A DNA stretch of 52,609 nucleotides from Chara braunii (lineage: Eukaryota > Streptophyta > Charophyceae > Charales > Characeae). A program made the position numbers and the translations under genes. The notes under the pieces are model-generated. The model did not search any database, had not been told where the DNA came from, and saw only the letters and a program-made list of their open reading frames with translations. Below are positions 11,880 to 23,175 of this stretch, in pieces. The stretch covers positions 539,863-592,471 of the forward strand of contig BFEA01000013.1 of assembly GCA_003427395.1 (NCBI GenBank), written 5' to 3'. Position 1 is the stretch's first letter. The number at the start of each line of letters is the position of its first letter.

Positions 11880-13226
11880 TCACTTCCCTCCTTTCTTCAT
11901 GGCGGCCTTAGTCACCTTCCCTTCCTTCTCCTTTTTCTCCACGGCCTTGATGACGCCGACAGCGACCGTCTGCCTCATGTCTCGCACGGCGAAACGACCG
12001 AGAGGGGGATACTCGGCGAAGGTCTCAACACACATCGGCTTGGTTGGAATCATCTTAATGAACCCAGCGTCACCGTTCTTCAAAAATTTAGGCTCCTTCT
12101 CGATTTCCTTACCCGTTCGCCGATCTATCTTCACCACCAGTTCAGCAAATTTCACCGCAATATGGCAGGTGTGGCAATCCAGCACCGGTGCATAGCCATT
12201 ACCAATCTGTCCAGGGTGATTCATGATGATAACCTGAGACGTGAAGCTCGCTGCCTCCTTCGCAGGGTCGTTCTTAGAGTCCGAGGCCACGAAACCTCTC
12301 TTCAACTCCTTAACGCTTACGTTCTTCACGTTGAACCCCACGTTGTCACCCGGAAGCGCCTCGGTCATTGCCTCGTGGTGCATCTCCACCGACTTGACTT
12401 CAGTAGTCAGACCAGAAGGCGCGAACGTCACCACCATGCCAGGCTTAATTACACCTGTCTCAACCCTTCCCACGGGCACCGTCCCAATACCGCCAATCTT
12501 GTAAACGTCCTGGAGAGGCAGACGGAGAGGCTTGTCAGACGGCCTTTTCGGCTCCGAAATCAGATCGAGAGCGTCCAGGAGAATGGGGCCCTTGTACCAC
12601 CCCATATTCGTCGACCTCTCGATCATATTATCGCCCTCGAACCCAGAAATGGGCACGAAGGGGATCTTGTCAGGGTTGTACCCTACTCTCTTCAGGTAGG
12701 TCGACACCTCCTTCTTAATTTCGTTGTACCTGTTCTCCGAGTACTTCGGTGTTGTGGCATCCATCTTGTTGCAAGCGCAGATCATCTGCTTCACACCCAG
12801 CGTGAACGCCAACAGAGCATGCTCACGGGTCTGGCCATCCTTTGAGATACCGGCCTCGAAGCCGCCCGTCGTGGAATCGATGACCAGCACAGCGCAGTCG
12901 GCCTGCGACGTACCTGTGATCATGTTCTTGATGAAATCGCGATGGCCGGGCGCATCGATGACAGTCACATAGTACTTCGTGGTCTCGAATTTCCACAGCG
13001 CAATATCGATGGTAATTCCACGCTCGCGCTCCGCCTTCAGCTTGTCTAACACCCAAGCGTACTTGAAGGACCTCTTGTTCATCTCAGCTGCCTCCTTTTC
13101 GAACCTCTCGATCACACGCTTGTCAATGCCTCCCAGCTTGTAGATGAGATGGCCAGTGGTCGTTGACTTGCCGGAGTCGACATGTCCGATGACCACAATG
13201 TTAATATGGGACTTCTCCTTTCCCAT
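11880..13226 (-). CDS. EF1A: Translation elongation factor 1-alpha
   Basis: This 448-residue protein is the GTPase that delivers aminoacyl-tRNA to the cytosolic ribosome. The GTP-binding domain (about 1-220) has G1 GHVDSGKS at 14-21, the ERGITI switch I segment near 67-72, DAPGH at 91-95, NKMD at 153-156 and the SGF loop near 194. Beta-barrel domains 2 and 3 follow, with the plant-like run [20 protein letters not shown] and a C-terminus in KKGGK. Length and the uninterrupted frame match eukaryotic EF1A, and it is clearly not the algal EF-like paralogue. The start ATG (13224-13226) gives the canonical MGKEK N-terminus. Codons are strongly G/C-ending, as in highly expressed genes. There is no intron in the coding frame, whereas many land-plant copies have one. 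Open frames on the opposite strand at 11737-12972 are shadows. Confidence 0.98.
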   Translation of the reverse strand: MGKEKSHINIVVIGHVDSGKSTTTGHLIYKLGGIDKRVIERFEKEAAEMNKRSFKYAWVLDKLKAERERGITIDIALWKFETTKYYVTVIDAPGHRDFIKNMITGTSQADCAVLVIDSTTGGFEAGISKDGQTREHALLAFTLGVKQMICACNKMDATTPKYSENRYNEIKKEVSTYLKRVGYNPDKIPFVPISGFEGDNMIERSTNMGWYKGPILLDALDLISEPKRPSDKPLRLPLQDVYKIGGIGTVPVGRVETGVIKPGMVVTFAPSGLTTEVKSVEMHHEAMTEALPGDNVGFNVKNVSVKELKRGFVASDSKNDPAKEAASFTSQVIIMNHPGQIGNGYAPVLDCHTCHIAVKFAELVVKIDRRTGKEIEKEPKFLKNGDAGFIKMIPTKPMCVETFAEYPPLGRFAVRDMRQTVAVGVIKAVEKKEKEGKVTKAAMKKGGK

Positions 13227-13247
13227 GGCTGCCTACCGCACGACGGG

Positions 13248-13370
13248 CTACAAAGAAAGAAAGGATATGGCGGACACGCCGCAACCGACCAAGGAGAAAA
13301 AACACGAACACCGCACACAACCGACGAAAACGAAGCGGGCCGATAGAACTCAGCGACCTCTCCCCGATAC
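13248..13370 (-). other. Predicted 5' UTR intron of EF1A
   Basis: On the minus strand, GCAAGCAG precedes GTATCGGGG (donor at 13370) and a pyrimidine-rich TCCTTTCTTTCTTTGTAG ends at 13248. That leaves a 21-nt leader exon before the ATG. The intron would be 123 nt. A leader intron is a known and often expression-enhancing feature of plant EF1A genes. Donor and acceptor are seen directly; use is inferred. No clear TATA box or telo-box was found upstream. Confidence 0.75.
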
Positions 13371-13637
13371 CTGCTTGCGCTCCAAGAGGGCTTCACTGTC
13401 TTCCTTCCCAGCAATAAGCTTTTGCCAAAGCGACGCGGCGAGGTGTGTCACGGAAAGTGGGCCAGAGGCAGCACACTCTTCGTTCGGGACCAACGGCTAC
13501 GCCTGTTCAACCGAGCCTCACTTGACGACGGTCTTGAAGCGCTGGGCTCGCCTGGCCGCGAAAAATGACAAAAACTACGTTGGGGTGTATCTTTCGTCGT
13601 TACGGCGGAAAATACGTTCTCCCCCCTTGCACATTTG

Positions 13638-13850
13638 GTCAATAGTGCGGCAGTGCGAGGCTCCACGTGCCATGTTCGAAGGGTGAGCCTACAGACGCGC
13701 GCAGAAGTGTCCAATTTGTGCCCGGAACGAAGGACGGGTGGTCAATAGTGCGGCCCATATGTACTCAGTACGAGGCTCCACGTGCCATATTCGAAGGGTT
13801 AGCCTACAGGCGCGCGCAGAAGTGCCCAATTTGTGCCCTGAACAGAGAAC
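13638..13850. repeat. ~100-bp direct repeat upstream of EF1A
   Basis: Two units, both starting GGTCAATAGTGCGGC (13638 and 13739), share CGAGGCTCCACGTGCCAT, TTCGAAGGG and GCGCGCAGAAGTG. The second has a 12-bp insertion (CATATGTACTCA). Each carries a CACGTG core (G-box type). They lie 410-625 bp upstream of the EF1A start codon, so they could be duplicated promoter elements, or simply a local duplication. Confidence 0.75.
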
Positions 13851-14487
13851 GGGGGCCTCGGCCCACATGCCAGCGAATAGTATAGTTTACTAGTGGTGTG
13901 ACGGTGTGGGACTGTTAGGAACTGTCTATTGTTTTGTTTTGTTTTGTTTTTGTTTTTTGTTTTTTGTTTTTTTTTTTACTTTTTTTTTTTTCAAAAAGAT
14001 CCATGTGGTAGTAGTGGCTGGGCTCTATGCCTCGGGAAGTGTCTGATTTGCATGTGCAACCAGTGGGGGGATGACTTAGAGGATCCACATTTTCGGGGAC
14101 ACCTAACCATAGAGACTACACTTTAACTGTGTTACTTTTAACTGTCGTAAGTCGAGCCCCTATAGCTGGTTACCTAGACCTAGCCTAACTAGACCAAGGC
14201 TCCCAACCCCTCAATGTGCCAAGGATCTAACTACAGACCCCTGACTGCTACCATAGAGGACACCCTGATTACTCAGGGACGACCCGGAGCAGATTGGGCT
14301 ATTTCCAACCTGCATCAACCTCACAGACTCTGGTGGCGAACCACACTTCTATGAACGGTATGACAACCACCCTACCCTTTCCCAAATGAGTCTACTACCT
14401 GGATGAATCCCCTTGATGTGTACCCCTCCTAAATGACCTCTCCAGTGGGTATGACAGACCAGGCACTATCCGGATGAAGCCCATCCC
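13851..14487. other. T-rich tract then gene-free DNA
   Basis: 13929-13991 is a (GTTTT)n-like poly-T tract. The rest has no recognisable gene. Confidence 0.5.
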
Positions 14488-14580
14488 GCAGGCATCGTAA
14501 GATTTTAACGATGGCCCGCCTGCAGGCATCGTAAGATTTTAACGGGGGCCCGCCTGCAGGCATCGTAAGTACGCAGGACC
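14488..14580. repeat. 34-bp tandem repeat, 2.5 units
   Basis: GCAGGCATCGTAAG(ATTTTAACG) starts at 14488, 14522 and 14556. The third unit is truncated after GTAAG. Confidence 0.9.
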
Positions 14581-15078
14581 CGTCCTGCTACGACCACTCT
14601 ATAGGGTGCATGAGAGGCGGGATCAGACCAGGACCTAGGGCGGGACAAGTATGGGTTCAACCGTCGGTGAACCTCTGGATTGGGAAACCAAGTGGTACCC
14701 AAGACATCTGAAGACACCCCAGGAACCCATACAACCCCCATGGAACCTGAAGAGGTTCACACCCCTCATGCGGACTGACACCCTAATCTAACCCGACCCC
14801 TAACCTAAACCCCGTACTGGCCAGTATGTCTGGTGCAGACCCGATCATTGGACTGGGACGGTGGGATTATGCATCCCGCCATTTAGGGCAGGGAGCAGTA
14901 AGGCTCCGTTTTGTCATTGGTTTTTAGTTGCTTTAGGGGTCCCGTGTGGAATGGAGGGAGAGGCAATACGGTGTAGTATACTAACCTCTTTTTTTCGGCG
15001 TAGAATACTATTCTTTTTTGGTCGCCTCCACTGTTCTGTGGACATGCACAAAGGACAAATATCATGGTAAGTCTCATG

Positions 15079-15311
15079 GCCTAGCTGCAGTACTCTCCAA
15101 ATGTGCAAAATGAGACCGAATCCATGGCCAGAACATGGAAAAATACATTGCCATTTTTTTTATTTTTTTTTAAAGGTAAGCTATATTCATCTCTCATCTA
15201 TCTCAGTTTTTCTTTTTTTTTTTGATATCTCAATTTTCTTGGTAGTAAGCATCTATCTCATCCTCTAACTATTGGTACTTTTGCACATGTGGAGAGCACT
15301 GCAGTCAGGCC
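15079..15311. repeat. ~33-bp inverted repeat around 168 bp
   Basis: 15079-15110 (from GCCTAGCTGCAG through CTCTCCAAATGTGCAAAA) pairs with 15279-15311 (TTTTGCACATGTGGAGAG through CTGCAGTCAGGCC). There are two mismatches in the 26-bp core, and pairing continues through GGCCT. The 168-bp spacer is AT-rich with two T-runs. This is a foldback element structure; no target-site duplication was seen. Confidence 0.8.
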
Positions 15312-15319
15312 CCAAGGGT

Positions 15320-15424
<105 letters not shown>

Positions 15425-15729
15425 CCACTAGTACCTCCGAGCTTGTTTTTTCCTACGTTGAATTTCACTGCGCCAAACCTGGGCCCCACTCCATTTTTTT
15501 ATGGTACTCTCACAGAGGGAAAAAAAAAAAAGGCACAAGAAAAGTTGCGGCGGTGAAACTCACAAAACAAGGGGATAAAAACAAAGGTGAGACTCACGTC
15601 GTGATTGTAGTTGTGTACATTCTTGGAAGTGGTAGTGTGAGTGTGCCCTCAGTGAGGGCATCTCAGCCTCCTGACCAGATTGTCGGATTTTATAAATGAA
15701 AAAAAAAAAAAAATAGAAACACGGATCGG

Positions 15730-15905
15730 ACCATGAAAATGGCTGGATACATTCATCACGGTTACAATCCTCTGATCACGGATTCCGCTGTCAGATTCCA
15801 GAAAGAAAGAGGAAAAAACAAAAAGGGAATATCGATTTCGTCCCTGAAAATGGTTGGATACATTTATGTAAGTGTCAGTGACATGAGGCTTACGATCCTC
15901 TGAGG
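15730..15905. repeat. ~108-bp diverged direct repeat
   Basis: CCATGAAAATGGCTGGATAC (15732) and CCCTGAAAATGGTTGGATAC (15841) begin two units, each ending in a CGATCCTCTGA-type block. Confidence 0.7.
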
Positions 15906-16149
15906 AAACACACAAATGGCCTCACCTCACTATTGTGGTTTCCCGCCTTCTACTGTCACACAGACTAGTAAACTATACTATTCGATGGCATGTGGGTCGA
16001 GGCCGCGGGTGAGTTTCCTCCCCCTTTACATCAGGTCTTTTATGGATGTTGCCGCCCATTCTTCCCTCCAGATCCATTTGGGATTGGGAAAGCTCTATTG
16101 CGAACATCCTCTAAGAAGAAATAGCACTGCGACTGCTAAACAACCTACA

Positions 16150-16252
16150 GAGCAAGCCACCTACCCCAGTTGGTTAGGCACCCAAGTGACATTTAGGAGG
16201 TCATGGGTTCAATCACTACTAGTGCCAACCAATTGAGATAGTCGGCTTGCTC
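16150..16252 (+). mobile_element. tRNA-like SINE head in a foldback
   Basis: The plus strand has an A-box-like CCAGTTGGTTAGGCA (16166-16180) and a B-box-like GGGTTCAATCAC (16205-16216), the split Pol III promoter order of tRNAs and SINEs. The block is bounded by perfect 9-bp inverted arms, GAGCAAGCC (16150-16158) and GGCTTGCTC (16244-16252). The minus strand also reads like a tRNA 5' half (TCTCAATTGGTTGGCAC, 16222-16238). A true tRNA is unlikely because no cloverleaf or anticodon arm was found. Confidence 0.6.
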
Positions 16253-16407
16253 TTCCCGATTTGTATTGGGAGGGTCTTTGGCTATCACGGGTGTGTATGT
16301 GTGTATAGATCGTGTAAATATGTGGGAGAGTGTTCGTCATATCCACTGATGTTAATCAAAGGGGTAGAGGGCTTAAATAGGAGGTGCAACTACTAACAAA
16401 AAACTTT

Positions 16408-16566
16408 GTGATTCCGTTAGTCAGTGTCCGAAGAGGACAGGGTTCGTCGAGTTCAAGCGCATCAGTCCCGCACAGGGACCCTTTTGTGTTTCCGTTAGTC
16501 AGTGTCCGAAGAGGACAGCGTTCATCGCGTTCAAGCACATCGGTCCCGCACAGGGACCCTCCCAGC
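16408..16566. repeat. 82-bp tandem duplication
   Basis: Two near-identical units (from about 16408 and 16490) contain CCGTTAGTCAGTGTCCGAAG, GAGGACAG and a GGTCCCGCACAGGGACC-type hairpin at their 3' ends (about 16465-16483 and 16546-16562). Confidence 0.9.
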
Positions 16567-16624
16567 CATGTCATGCATGATTTTGGCATTCAGGATGCAA
16601 AGCATTCATGAACAATGTCGCTCC

Positions 16625-16815
16625 GGCCGAGTGTATCAGGCATACATCTCACGAGTTCCTATAATAAGATAAAGGACCCTACGAGGTACAACTTACCTAC
16701 ACCCGAGGGAGTTGTCACCATTTTTGGGTAGTTGTATCCCCCTCGAGCTATTGGTCAACGTACGAGAATTTTTACATGCGGTCGCGGAGGTGGATCAACC
16801 GAGGGTGTTTCTCGT
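16625..16815 (+). repeat. Dispersed repeat family F, copy 1
   Basis: It contains the family blocks GAGGTACAACTTACCT, ACCCGAGGG, GTTGTCACC and TTTTTACATGCGGTCG..GGAGGTGG. The same ordered blocks occur at 19455-19630 and, inverted, at 46225-46470. It has no coding capacity. The class is unknown; an LTR fragment or a SINE are possibilities. Confidence 0.75.
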
Positions 16816-19136
16816 TCGTGGCAGCATTGGGGATATGCACGGTCACACCTAAATCGAACCAGCACGCGTACCGATACTAGGGACATGGATCTCCTCAGCA
16901 CGACTCTGCGTCCGTCAACTATAACATTCAGTTTACCATGTGACTCACTTCCGGGATAAAATGAAATAAAATCGTTTTCCCTAATCTTTCTTCAACTTCC
17001 CAACCCTCATAATTTATAAAGCACGCGAACGATAAACTACAGTTTGCGCGAAGTCGTATAAACGAAGCATTTCTGCAAGCGAGGTCATCAAAATTAACCA
17101 TGAATGGATACGTGATTCATCACCATGGCCACACTTTACACGAAGCCCATAACTGTGTGGCCTATTGTGGGTTGAGGGGTTGTGCACGACACATGAGTGT
17201 CAGATATGAGATGTCACAAAGGAAGCTTCCGTTGCGACACCGAACTACTGAAAAGCAAGTTGTTTATTCGTCGCGACAATGACAATGATTGAACTGTCCT
17301 CACCCTGAGAGTAAACTCGTATTTCGGGAATTTCTCATATGGAGTAGTCAAGGGGTTTACCTTTAGCAATTGCGGACTTAACTGTCCAATCATGAAAATA
17401 AATGAGCACATATATGTTCGTCTCGAGCACGTGCACGAGCCATTACGTGAGTTGACCTCTCATATGAGGTCTTACGTCGGTTGATTATGACGTCGAGTTT
17501 AACATCATGGTGCACAACACGAGGTACTATGACATCTGGTTTCACACATGCGTCTGGTCCTTTACCGGATATCTACAGTCATAACTTACATTGCGCGCAA
17601 GAGGTAGAGTGAGACTCTTTACACAATGTATAAAAGCGATGTACGAGTGAATGAAACCATAATACTTAATGATACATATTTGTGTGATCAATGATCATGG
17701 AGGTGCCTCGTGCATTATCCATAATAATGCAATCCCTTACGGATATCGGGAAGACACACGACACTCAAGTGTCAATAAATAAGCATTATAAGGGTTCAAT
17801 TCATTGACGTTGACCGACCACACACGTGGTCGCGAACTCTCCCATCTCTCGAGTCTAGCGTGAAATATTTGTGAAAGTTGCAACGCGGTAGAAAACTTTC
17901 GATGGTTAGCGGACAAGAGTCTTAGCTTCCTATTGTGAACAAGTTTATCAAATTTTTAAAATAAACAAGCAGGTCTTACAAATGTTTATCTTCCTTTTCC
18001 GTACTACCTCTCTAGGGTCTGGCAATGTAAAGCTTTTATCGTAGGTTTATGTCAATATCGATCCAGTCCTAAGGTAACCTTAGGTAATGTTTGTGACTAT
18101 CATAACCACATAAACAAAGTGGGTAAATTAATGGGACGTAACAAAGGTTGTCTGGCATCGAGCGATCATTATCAAAACCACTGATCTGACTTATCAATCA
18201 GTATTTCAATAAATAGAACAACATCCGGACAAAAAAATGCAAACCTTCACACATACATGCATCCATGCAAGTTCGACAATCATATGCCACGTACTAATGT
18301 CGTGAAATTTATCGTTTCCTACAACTCACACCCCGCCTTGCATACACAAGCCCAAAACGTTATTCATATTTCCATAAAAATATAATCAATCTTTTAAAAT
18401 AACAATTAAAAGAAAAATAAGTGAAACCCTCGAAAAACATGTCAGCGGGTTTAATGCCTTAGGTTGAGGTAGTGATATAAGTAAAGTTATATGATATAAA
18501 CTGAACTATTATTAAATGATAACATAAGATTAACAATCCTTGATGAATCAGGGTGAAACTAGTCGAGCCTACAGTCGAGTGGCGAACTGCATCACAATAC
18601 ACGTGAAAAAATCATTTTCATATTCAAGATGAATCGAGAATGTACTCTAAGAGGTCATCTGTATGTCATCGTCTGACCATTGTACTAACTCTCTTTTCAC
18701 CTTTCCTTAGTCTGCACCAGACAATGATAATTTTTGACAACAGTTTCTCTAAGTAGGATATATTATCAATTTTTTCACTGTAACTAGATTTGGGACTAAC
18801 GTTTGACTCTTAACGTGATTGTCATATATATAGATAACGTTCATGATACCTCGTTGAAGAGAGTATTATAACTAGATTTTAGCTCCGACTCCTAGTACGG
18901 TCATCCTATCTTATCCCAAACTCCCCTTATCCATATTACTATGTCTATCACTCCAGCACTCGACGAACATCTAAATAACTAACTATCAAAAGATAGTTCA
19001 ACGAGTGCTCCAAACAATTTACAAATACAAATATTTTTCACCATCTCACATTCAATTATTCAATTCATATAGTTTGAGTAGGTGTTCAATTCATTAACCC
19101 TTTAACCCTCTTTACCTATGATAAAGGATTAAACTT
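16816..19136. other. AT-rich intergenic, no gene seen
   Basis: Only frames of about 65 codons or fewer without features. Loosely similar CACGACAC(A/T)C..GAGTGTCA-type words recur near 17185 and 17755. No transposon boundaries were found. Confidence 0.45.
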
Positions 19137-19365
19137 TCCCAACTTAGGAGTATGTTCAACATGCCTAGATAATAGCATGCGGTTATTGAATATGCTTGGA
19201 TAATAGCATACGACATATGACTAGACCGCCCTAACTTAGGGGTATGTGTACCTTTTCTAGACGATAACATAAGACATCTGAATAAATCGACCCAATGTAG
19301 GGGTACGTATAGCCTCTGCCTGTATAATAACAAAAGACATATGACTAGACCGTTGTCGAGCTGGT
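19137..19365. repeat. Degenerate ~62-bp tandem repeat
   Basis: CCAACTTAGGAGTATG (19138), CCTAACTTAGGGGTATG (19231) and CCAATGTAGGGGTACG (19291) begin units that continue through a GATAATA(A/G)CATA-type block to GACATATGACTAGACCG. The first unit has an internal ~30-bp duplication of ATGC.TGGATAATAGCATAC. Confidence 0.8.
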
Positions 19366-19454
19366 CTATCCCAAACGCTTCGGCGAAACAAGGGACCCTC
19401 ATAGTGCTGTCACACATGAGTGTATCTTACAAGTAGGTGGCCACTTGAGGTGTA

Positions 19455-19630
19455 ACTCCAGCCGTGTATGCCAGTTATACCTCTCATAGCTCCCTGCGAC
19501 AGGACAACACCCCTAAGGGGTTCTTACAAGGTACAACATACTTTTACCTAAGGGGTTGTCACCACCCTTAGTTATCAATCAATAGTTCAAAAACTTTTAA
19601 ATGCAATTGCAGAGGTGTAAGCATCGTAAT
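19455..19630 (+). repeat. Dispersed repeat family F, copy 2
   Basis: Same block order as 16625-16815: TATACCTCTCA, CTCCCTGCGACAGG, AAGGTACAACATAC, ACCTAAGGGGTTGTCACC, ACCCTTAG and TTTTAAATGCAATTGCAGAGG. It is AT-shifted relative to the other copies. Confidence 0.75.
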
Positions 19631-20304
19631 TGTCGTAGAACTGACCCATATGAATGTTTTGCATCGTGACGTTGATCTCTCGATCGACTTTATAGATTAA
19701 GTTAAATTTTTGACGAATTGTAGTGCTTACGATAAAATGCAAGTTATTGTGAGTATACCAATTCAACTACAAATACTAATAAAAAAATTATATGTAAACG
19801 ATTTATACCAAGGATAAATTTCTCCCCCTTCAGAAAAACTATCCTCTCAACTCAAACACTATGGTGTTGAAGAATCGGGTTTAAACTAAGCGTTCACCTT
19901 ATGAAGGGGTAAAATTAGACTAAGATGATATCCATGAAAACTTTTACGTACTTAATGCATACATATACACACACACACAATGATTTAATGATGTGGGTTG
20001 TAGCAGGCGATGAAATATCGTTACATTTTTTGCACATACATGCAAGAACGTCCCTAAGAAAATATAATTTTTGACCCTTCGATCATATCTGAAAACAAAA
20101 AGACGTAGGTTTATAGTATTTTCAAATAACAAATAACGTATAAGGCTTTTGGTCTGTCAAAGAATATCAAATGCACGACTATTGCAAAAACAATGCACTA
20201 TCGAAGTATATTATATATCTAAAAATAAATTATTCAATCAATTTTGAACGCCGACGAGTTAGGCATAAACCATGCGTCTATCCTGCAGAGGAGTTAAGTA
20301 TGAC
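19631..20304. other. AT-rich intergenic, no gene seen
   Basis: No supported frame and no recognised repeat. Confidence 0.45.
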
Positions 20305-20725
20305 TAAATCAAAATGCAAGGAAGATGAGCAATAGCGAACTTCAGCAATCAAACAACATCATACACATAAGACCAGATAGTCGTGACCTCGAACCAACAA
20401 CATAATTGCATTACGAGTTTCACCAAATAAAAACACATCAAAAACACATCAAAAACTCATAATTAACAATGTTGAAATTATCTCATCATCATCATCAACG
20501 AAGAACCAATGTTGATATCCTATCTGGCGCTCGGCGCCCAAACTACAGATGGCAGATCCTATCTATCCTATACTAGAATGCCAAAGATAACGTCAACAAC
20601 TTTTTCGAAGTATAAGCATACAACGACCAATGTCGCACGCTTCCAGCACCAGGTATGTCTCCCGCCTCACTCACAATCTCGTTCCCCCCCCCACAGATGC
20701 CACTTGCACCCAAGGACCACCCTGT
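20305..20725 (+). repeat. Partial inverted copy of U1 repeat
   Basis: It reads as the reverse complement of 24340-24740 and of the matching part of copy B (39015-39365). It starts with GCAAGGAAGATGAGCAATAG (the MSNSEL-type frame), passes CCTATCTGGCGCTCGGCGCC and ends past CCAGCACCAGGTATGTCTC. Stops interrupt the frame that is open in copies A and B. So this family exists outside the large duplication and in the opposite orientation. Confidence 0.85.
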
Positions 20726-20899
20726 GCCTCACCCAACTTACAACAGCGCAACCATGCTATAGCTGCTTGCTCCTTCCTGCTCGCCCGTGAGAGCGTGAGT
20801 GTCAGCCAGCTTTAGTGCAGCAGCGCTTGCACAACATGCAGCCAGCACCCGAATGCCGAATGCGGAGACAGACCCTTTGCTTTATGGAAATGACCTACC

Positions 20900-21120
20900 T
20901 GCGTTCTATCCCAGGCTGCGTTGGGCCTTTCCCAAGAAGCTTTCGGTAGGCCCCTGTAGGCTGAGGCCCATCCCGAAACAGATCAGGCCTAGGGCTTGGC
21001 CTAGGGCCTGAGGTGGTTGCTTATGCCCAACTGCCTTCGGCCTGAGTTTGACCCATACCCCGTATCCAGCCTAGGGCCTGCTTTCGATACATGCAAACAG
21101 GCGGCCCATGGCCTGGGTTC
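20900..21120. repeat. Cluster of AGGCCTAGGGC-type words
   Basis: Palindrome-rich GGCC, CCTAGG and GGCCCATGGCC words recur about every 20-40 bp, ending some 50 bp before the left edge of copy A. No gene was seen. Confidence 0.6.
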
Positions 21121-21175
21121 TTTCAACCAACTGGCGCTGCGCAACTGCCTGAATTTCCTTAGTTGCGCGGTGTCG

Positions 21176-21205
21176 GAGCAAACACCCTTACAAGGGTATT
21201 TGCTC
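21176..21205. repeat. Terminal hairpin, copy A
   Basis: GAGCAAACACCCTT, then AC, then AAGGGTATTTGCTC gives a 14-bp stem with one mismatch (C/A), 5 bp inside the common TGTCGGA edge of copies A, B and C. Confidence 0.9.
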
Positions 21206-21762
21206 GTGATTTTGCATTCGATACATTACCAACGCTGGTTACCATGCCGGGGGTGGTTAGGAGTAAAAAGTAAGAACTTTCGGCGTGACGCCGTGAACGA
21301 ATTCCTCGACCATTAAGGCCAGGACTACCTATGGAAATGTGTCGTCACTGCACCAAGTGGTGACTACCGGTATTGGACTTCTAAAAATGCCAACTTTTGT
21401 CTTCTTCTGCTCGACCTTAACTACCCAACACATCTACCTCTACTTGGTGTGGTATCGGCTTACCTGCTACTTAAGCATTTTTCCCTGCTCTGAAGTGTCG
21501 CGGACCTATTTCCCGCCAATTGAGTGTTTTCCCCGCCACAACCCTCAATGTCCCGACCGCGGGTAAGTACAGGCCCTTCGGGCCTTCCGAGCAAACAAAA
21601 TGACCTTACGGGTCACACACACTCAAGCCGACAAGCACTCAGACAGAAACACAGACCAACAAGCATACACACACACAAAGCTAGGAATGGGCCCGACCCA
21701 CTAGTTGGGATAGGCCCGAATGCTGTACTTATACAAAAGTTGCTCCCCTTTTTTTTGAAGTG

Positions 21763-21845
21763 AGGGCTAGCTCAGTAGGTACGGGTACGAATTGTCAAGC
21801 GGAGGACTCGGGGATCACCTCCACCCGACCTCTGAGCTAGTTACT
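21763..21845 (+). mobile_element. Foldback tRNA-like module, copy A
   Basis: The arms CTAGCTCAG (21767-21775) and CTGAGCTAG (21832-21840) are exact inverted repeats. The plus strand has a consensus Pol III A-box (TAGCTCAGTAGG). The B-box region (GATCACCTCC, about 21813-21822) is mutated relative to copy B, so Pol III activity of this copy is doubtful. Confidence 0.65.
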
Positions 21846-22242
21846 TTTTGTCAAGAAGCTCCATTACGCTTTTCACCCGGGCTCAGTTGGCCGGGGCTCG
21901 ATCCCGTGACCTTGGTTTTGGCACAGGATAGAGTTAGAGTCTGTTGTGACAGTTGGCACAACGGGGTAGATAGTAGTTGGATTCTCCTTAGCCTTTTTTC
22001 CCTTTTGCCTTTACTTGTTATTAGTTAGATTCATTTCCTTTTCTTCCAATTATTTATTACTTCTTTATTTTTGGTTTTTAGGCCCCGTGTTCGAATCTCT
22101 CACAGCCTCGCCTTAGTGAATCTACCTCTGGAATCGCGGTAGATTCAGTCGAGGAGTCAATAAGAATCGCATACGATCTAGCCGCTAAGGATTACAGTGC
22201 GGCGTCACGGAGACCTGGCTCGAGGGAAAACGAGCTGGGAGT

Positions 22243-22436
22243 ATGAGAGAGAAAAGGAAGAAAAGCAATCGAAGGCGAAAGGGGGGGATATCGCGAGTGA
22301 ACCGAAAAGCGGGAGATCACACGAAATCGATAAAACGTGAGCAGAGGAAGGAGAAGAGGAAAAAGAAGAAGGAGGAGAGGGAGAAGAAGGAGAGAAAAGG
22401 AGGAGAAAAGAAAGGAAGAAGAGAAGGTGATCGGGT
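22243..22436 (+). repeat. Purine-rich AAG/GAG tract
   Basis: A long polypurine stretch on the plus strand, matched at 35140-35340 in copy B. The 67-codon Lys/Arg/Glu frame through it is conserved only because the repeat is. A similar (GAA)n tract lies at 23185-23445 (B: 36067-36327). Such tracts can form triplex DNA. Confidence 0.8.
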
Positions 22437-22510
22437 ACTTACTTGAGGAACAGTGAGCATACGACCGTCAATTATGACGACGACAACGCCGAAGACGACG
22501 AAGGCGAAGG
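22436..22510 (-). other. Exon-like segment conserved in A and B
   Basis: The minus strand encodes a hydrophobic FVVFGVVVV segment followed by DG(R/H)MLT(V/I)PQ and then a donor-like CAA|GTAAGT (GTTAGT in copy B, about 35335). Frame and residues are kept between copies. It could be an exon with a membrane segment, or chance. No protein family was recognised. Confidence 0.3.
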
Positions 22511-22865
22511 AGCGAGAGAGAAAAAACGATAAGTTTCAATTAAGCGGCTAACCTCACGGTACTTCCGCGGAGGAGACGAGAAAATGACAAATGAATCTCC
22601 CTCTACAACATGGAAAAATACATTACAGCTTGCACGTGCCGCCGTCACGCCATCACTCGCTCGTCCGCTGACTTGCCATCAGTGTGTATGTATACGTGTG
22701 TGTAAGGGAGGGAAAAAGAGTTCAGGGAGAGAGTGGCGTGAGTTCTCTATTTCGCAGAAGGATATCATGATGACGGTCAATCGGTCTCACCCAAAACAAG
22801 AAGGTTAACGATTCGTAAGTGTATCTGGTAGGAAAAATAGTTAATACACGTTTATTTTGGTGGCA

Positions 22866-22868
22866 TTA

Positions 22869-22938
<70 letters not shown>
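22866..22938. repeat. (TTA)n microsatellite
   Basis: About 24 units of TTA/ATT. The copy B counterpart (35767-35821) is shorter, so it is length-polymorphic between copies. Confidence 0.95.
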
Positions 22939-23072
22939 CGTTATTATTGGGTAGTTACTTATTATTATTATTATCCTTATTAATATCATAACAATTATAA
23001 AAAACTCCCCATAATTACGAAGAGGAAAGAGATGGCACGAAAAGGGAAAGAAGAAGAAAGGGGTAGTGGCGA

Positions 23073-23175
23073 CTTACCTATCAGCTCCAGTGCCCTCATC
23101 CCATAAGAGGGTGAAGGCGACTTTGTTATAGATGTCGTCTTCGTTTCCGCAATCATAACGACTCGTTCCATTGTA
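23073..23175 (-). other. Exon-like segment with consensus donor
   Basis: The minus-strand frame starts ATG GAA CGA and encodes IAETKTT..TK.PSPSYGMRA.EL, then a donor ATAG|GTAAGT at about 23072. Copy B (35956-36058) keeps the frame, the donor and most residues, with ME(R/C) at its start. It is a candidate exon of an unknown minus-strand gene. Conservation between duplicates alone is weak evidence. Confidence 0.35.

Noticed and set aside
11737-12972. Open frames of 82-227 codons on the plus strand
   Set aside because: Antisense shadows of the GC3-rich EF1A coding sequence.
21171-21633. 463-bp LTR from TGTCGG to CCGACA (also 34076-34530)
   Set aside because: The 6-bp inverted ends look LTR-like, but homology between copies continues past CCGACA without a primer site, so a separate LTR is not supported.
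21763-21845. Functional tRNA gene
   Set aside because: A- and B-boxes are present but no cloverleaf with an anticodon arm can be drawn, and the B-box of this copy is mutated.
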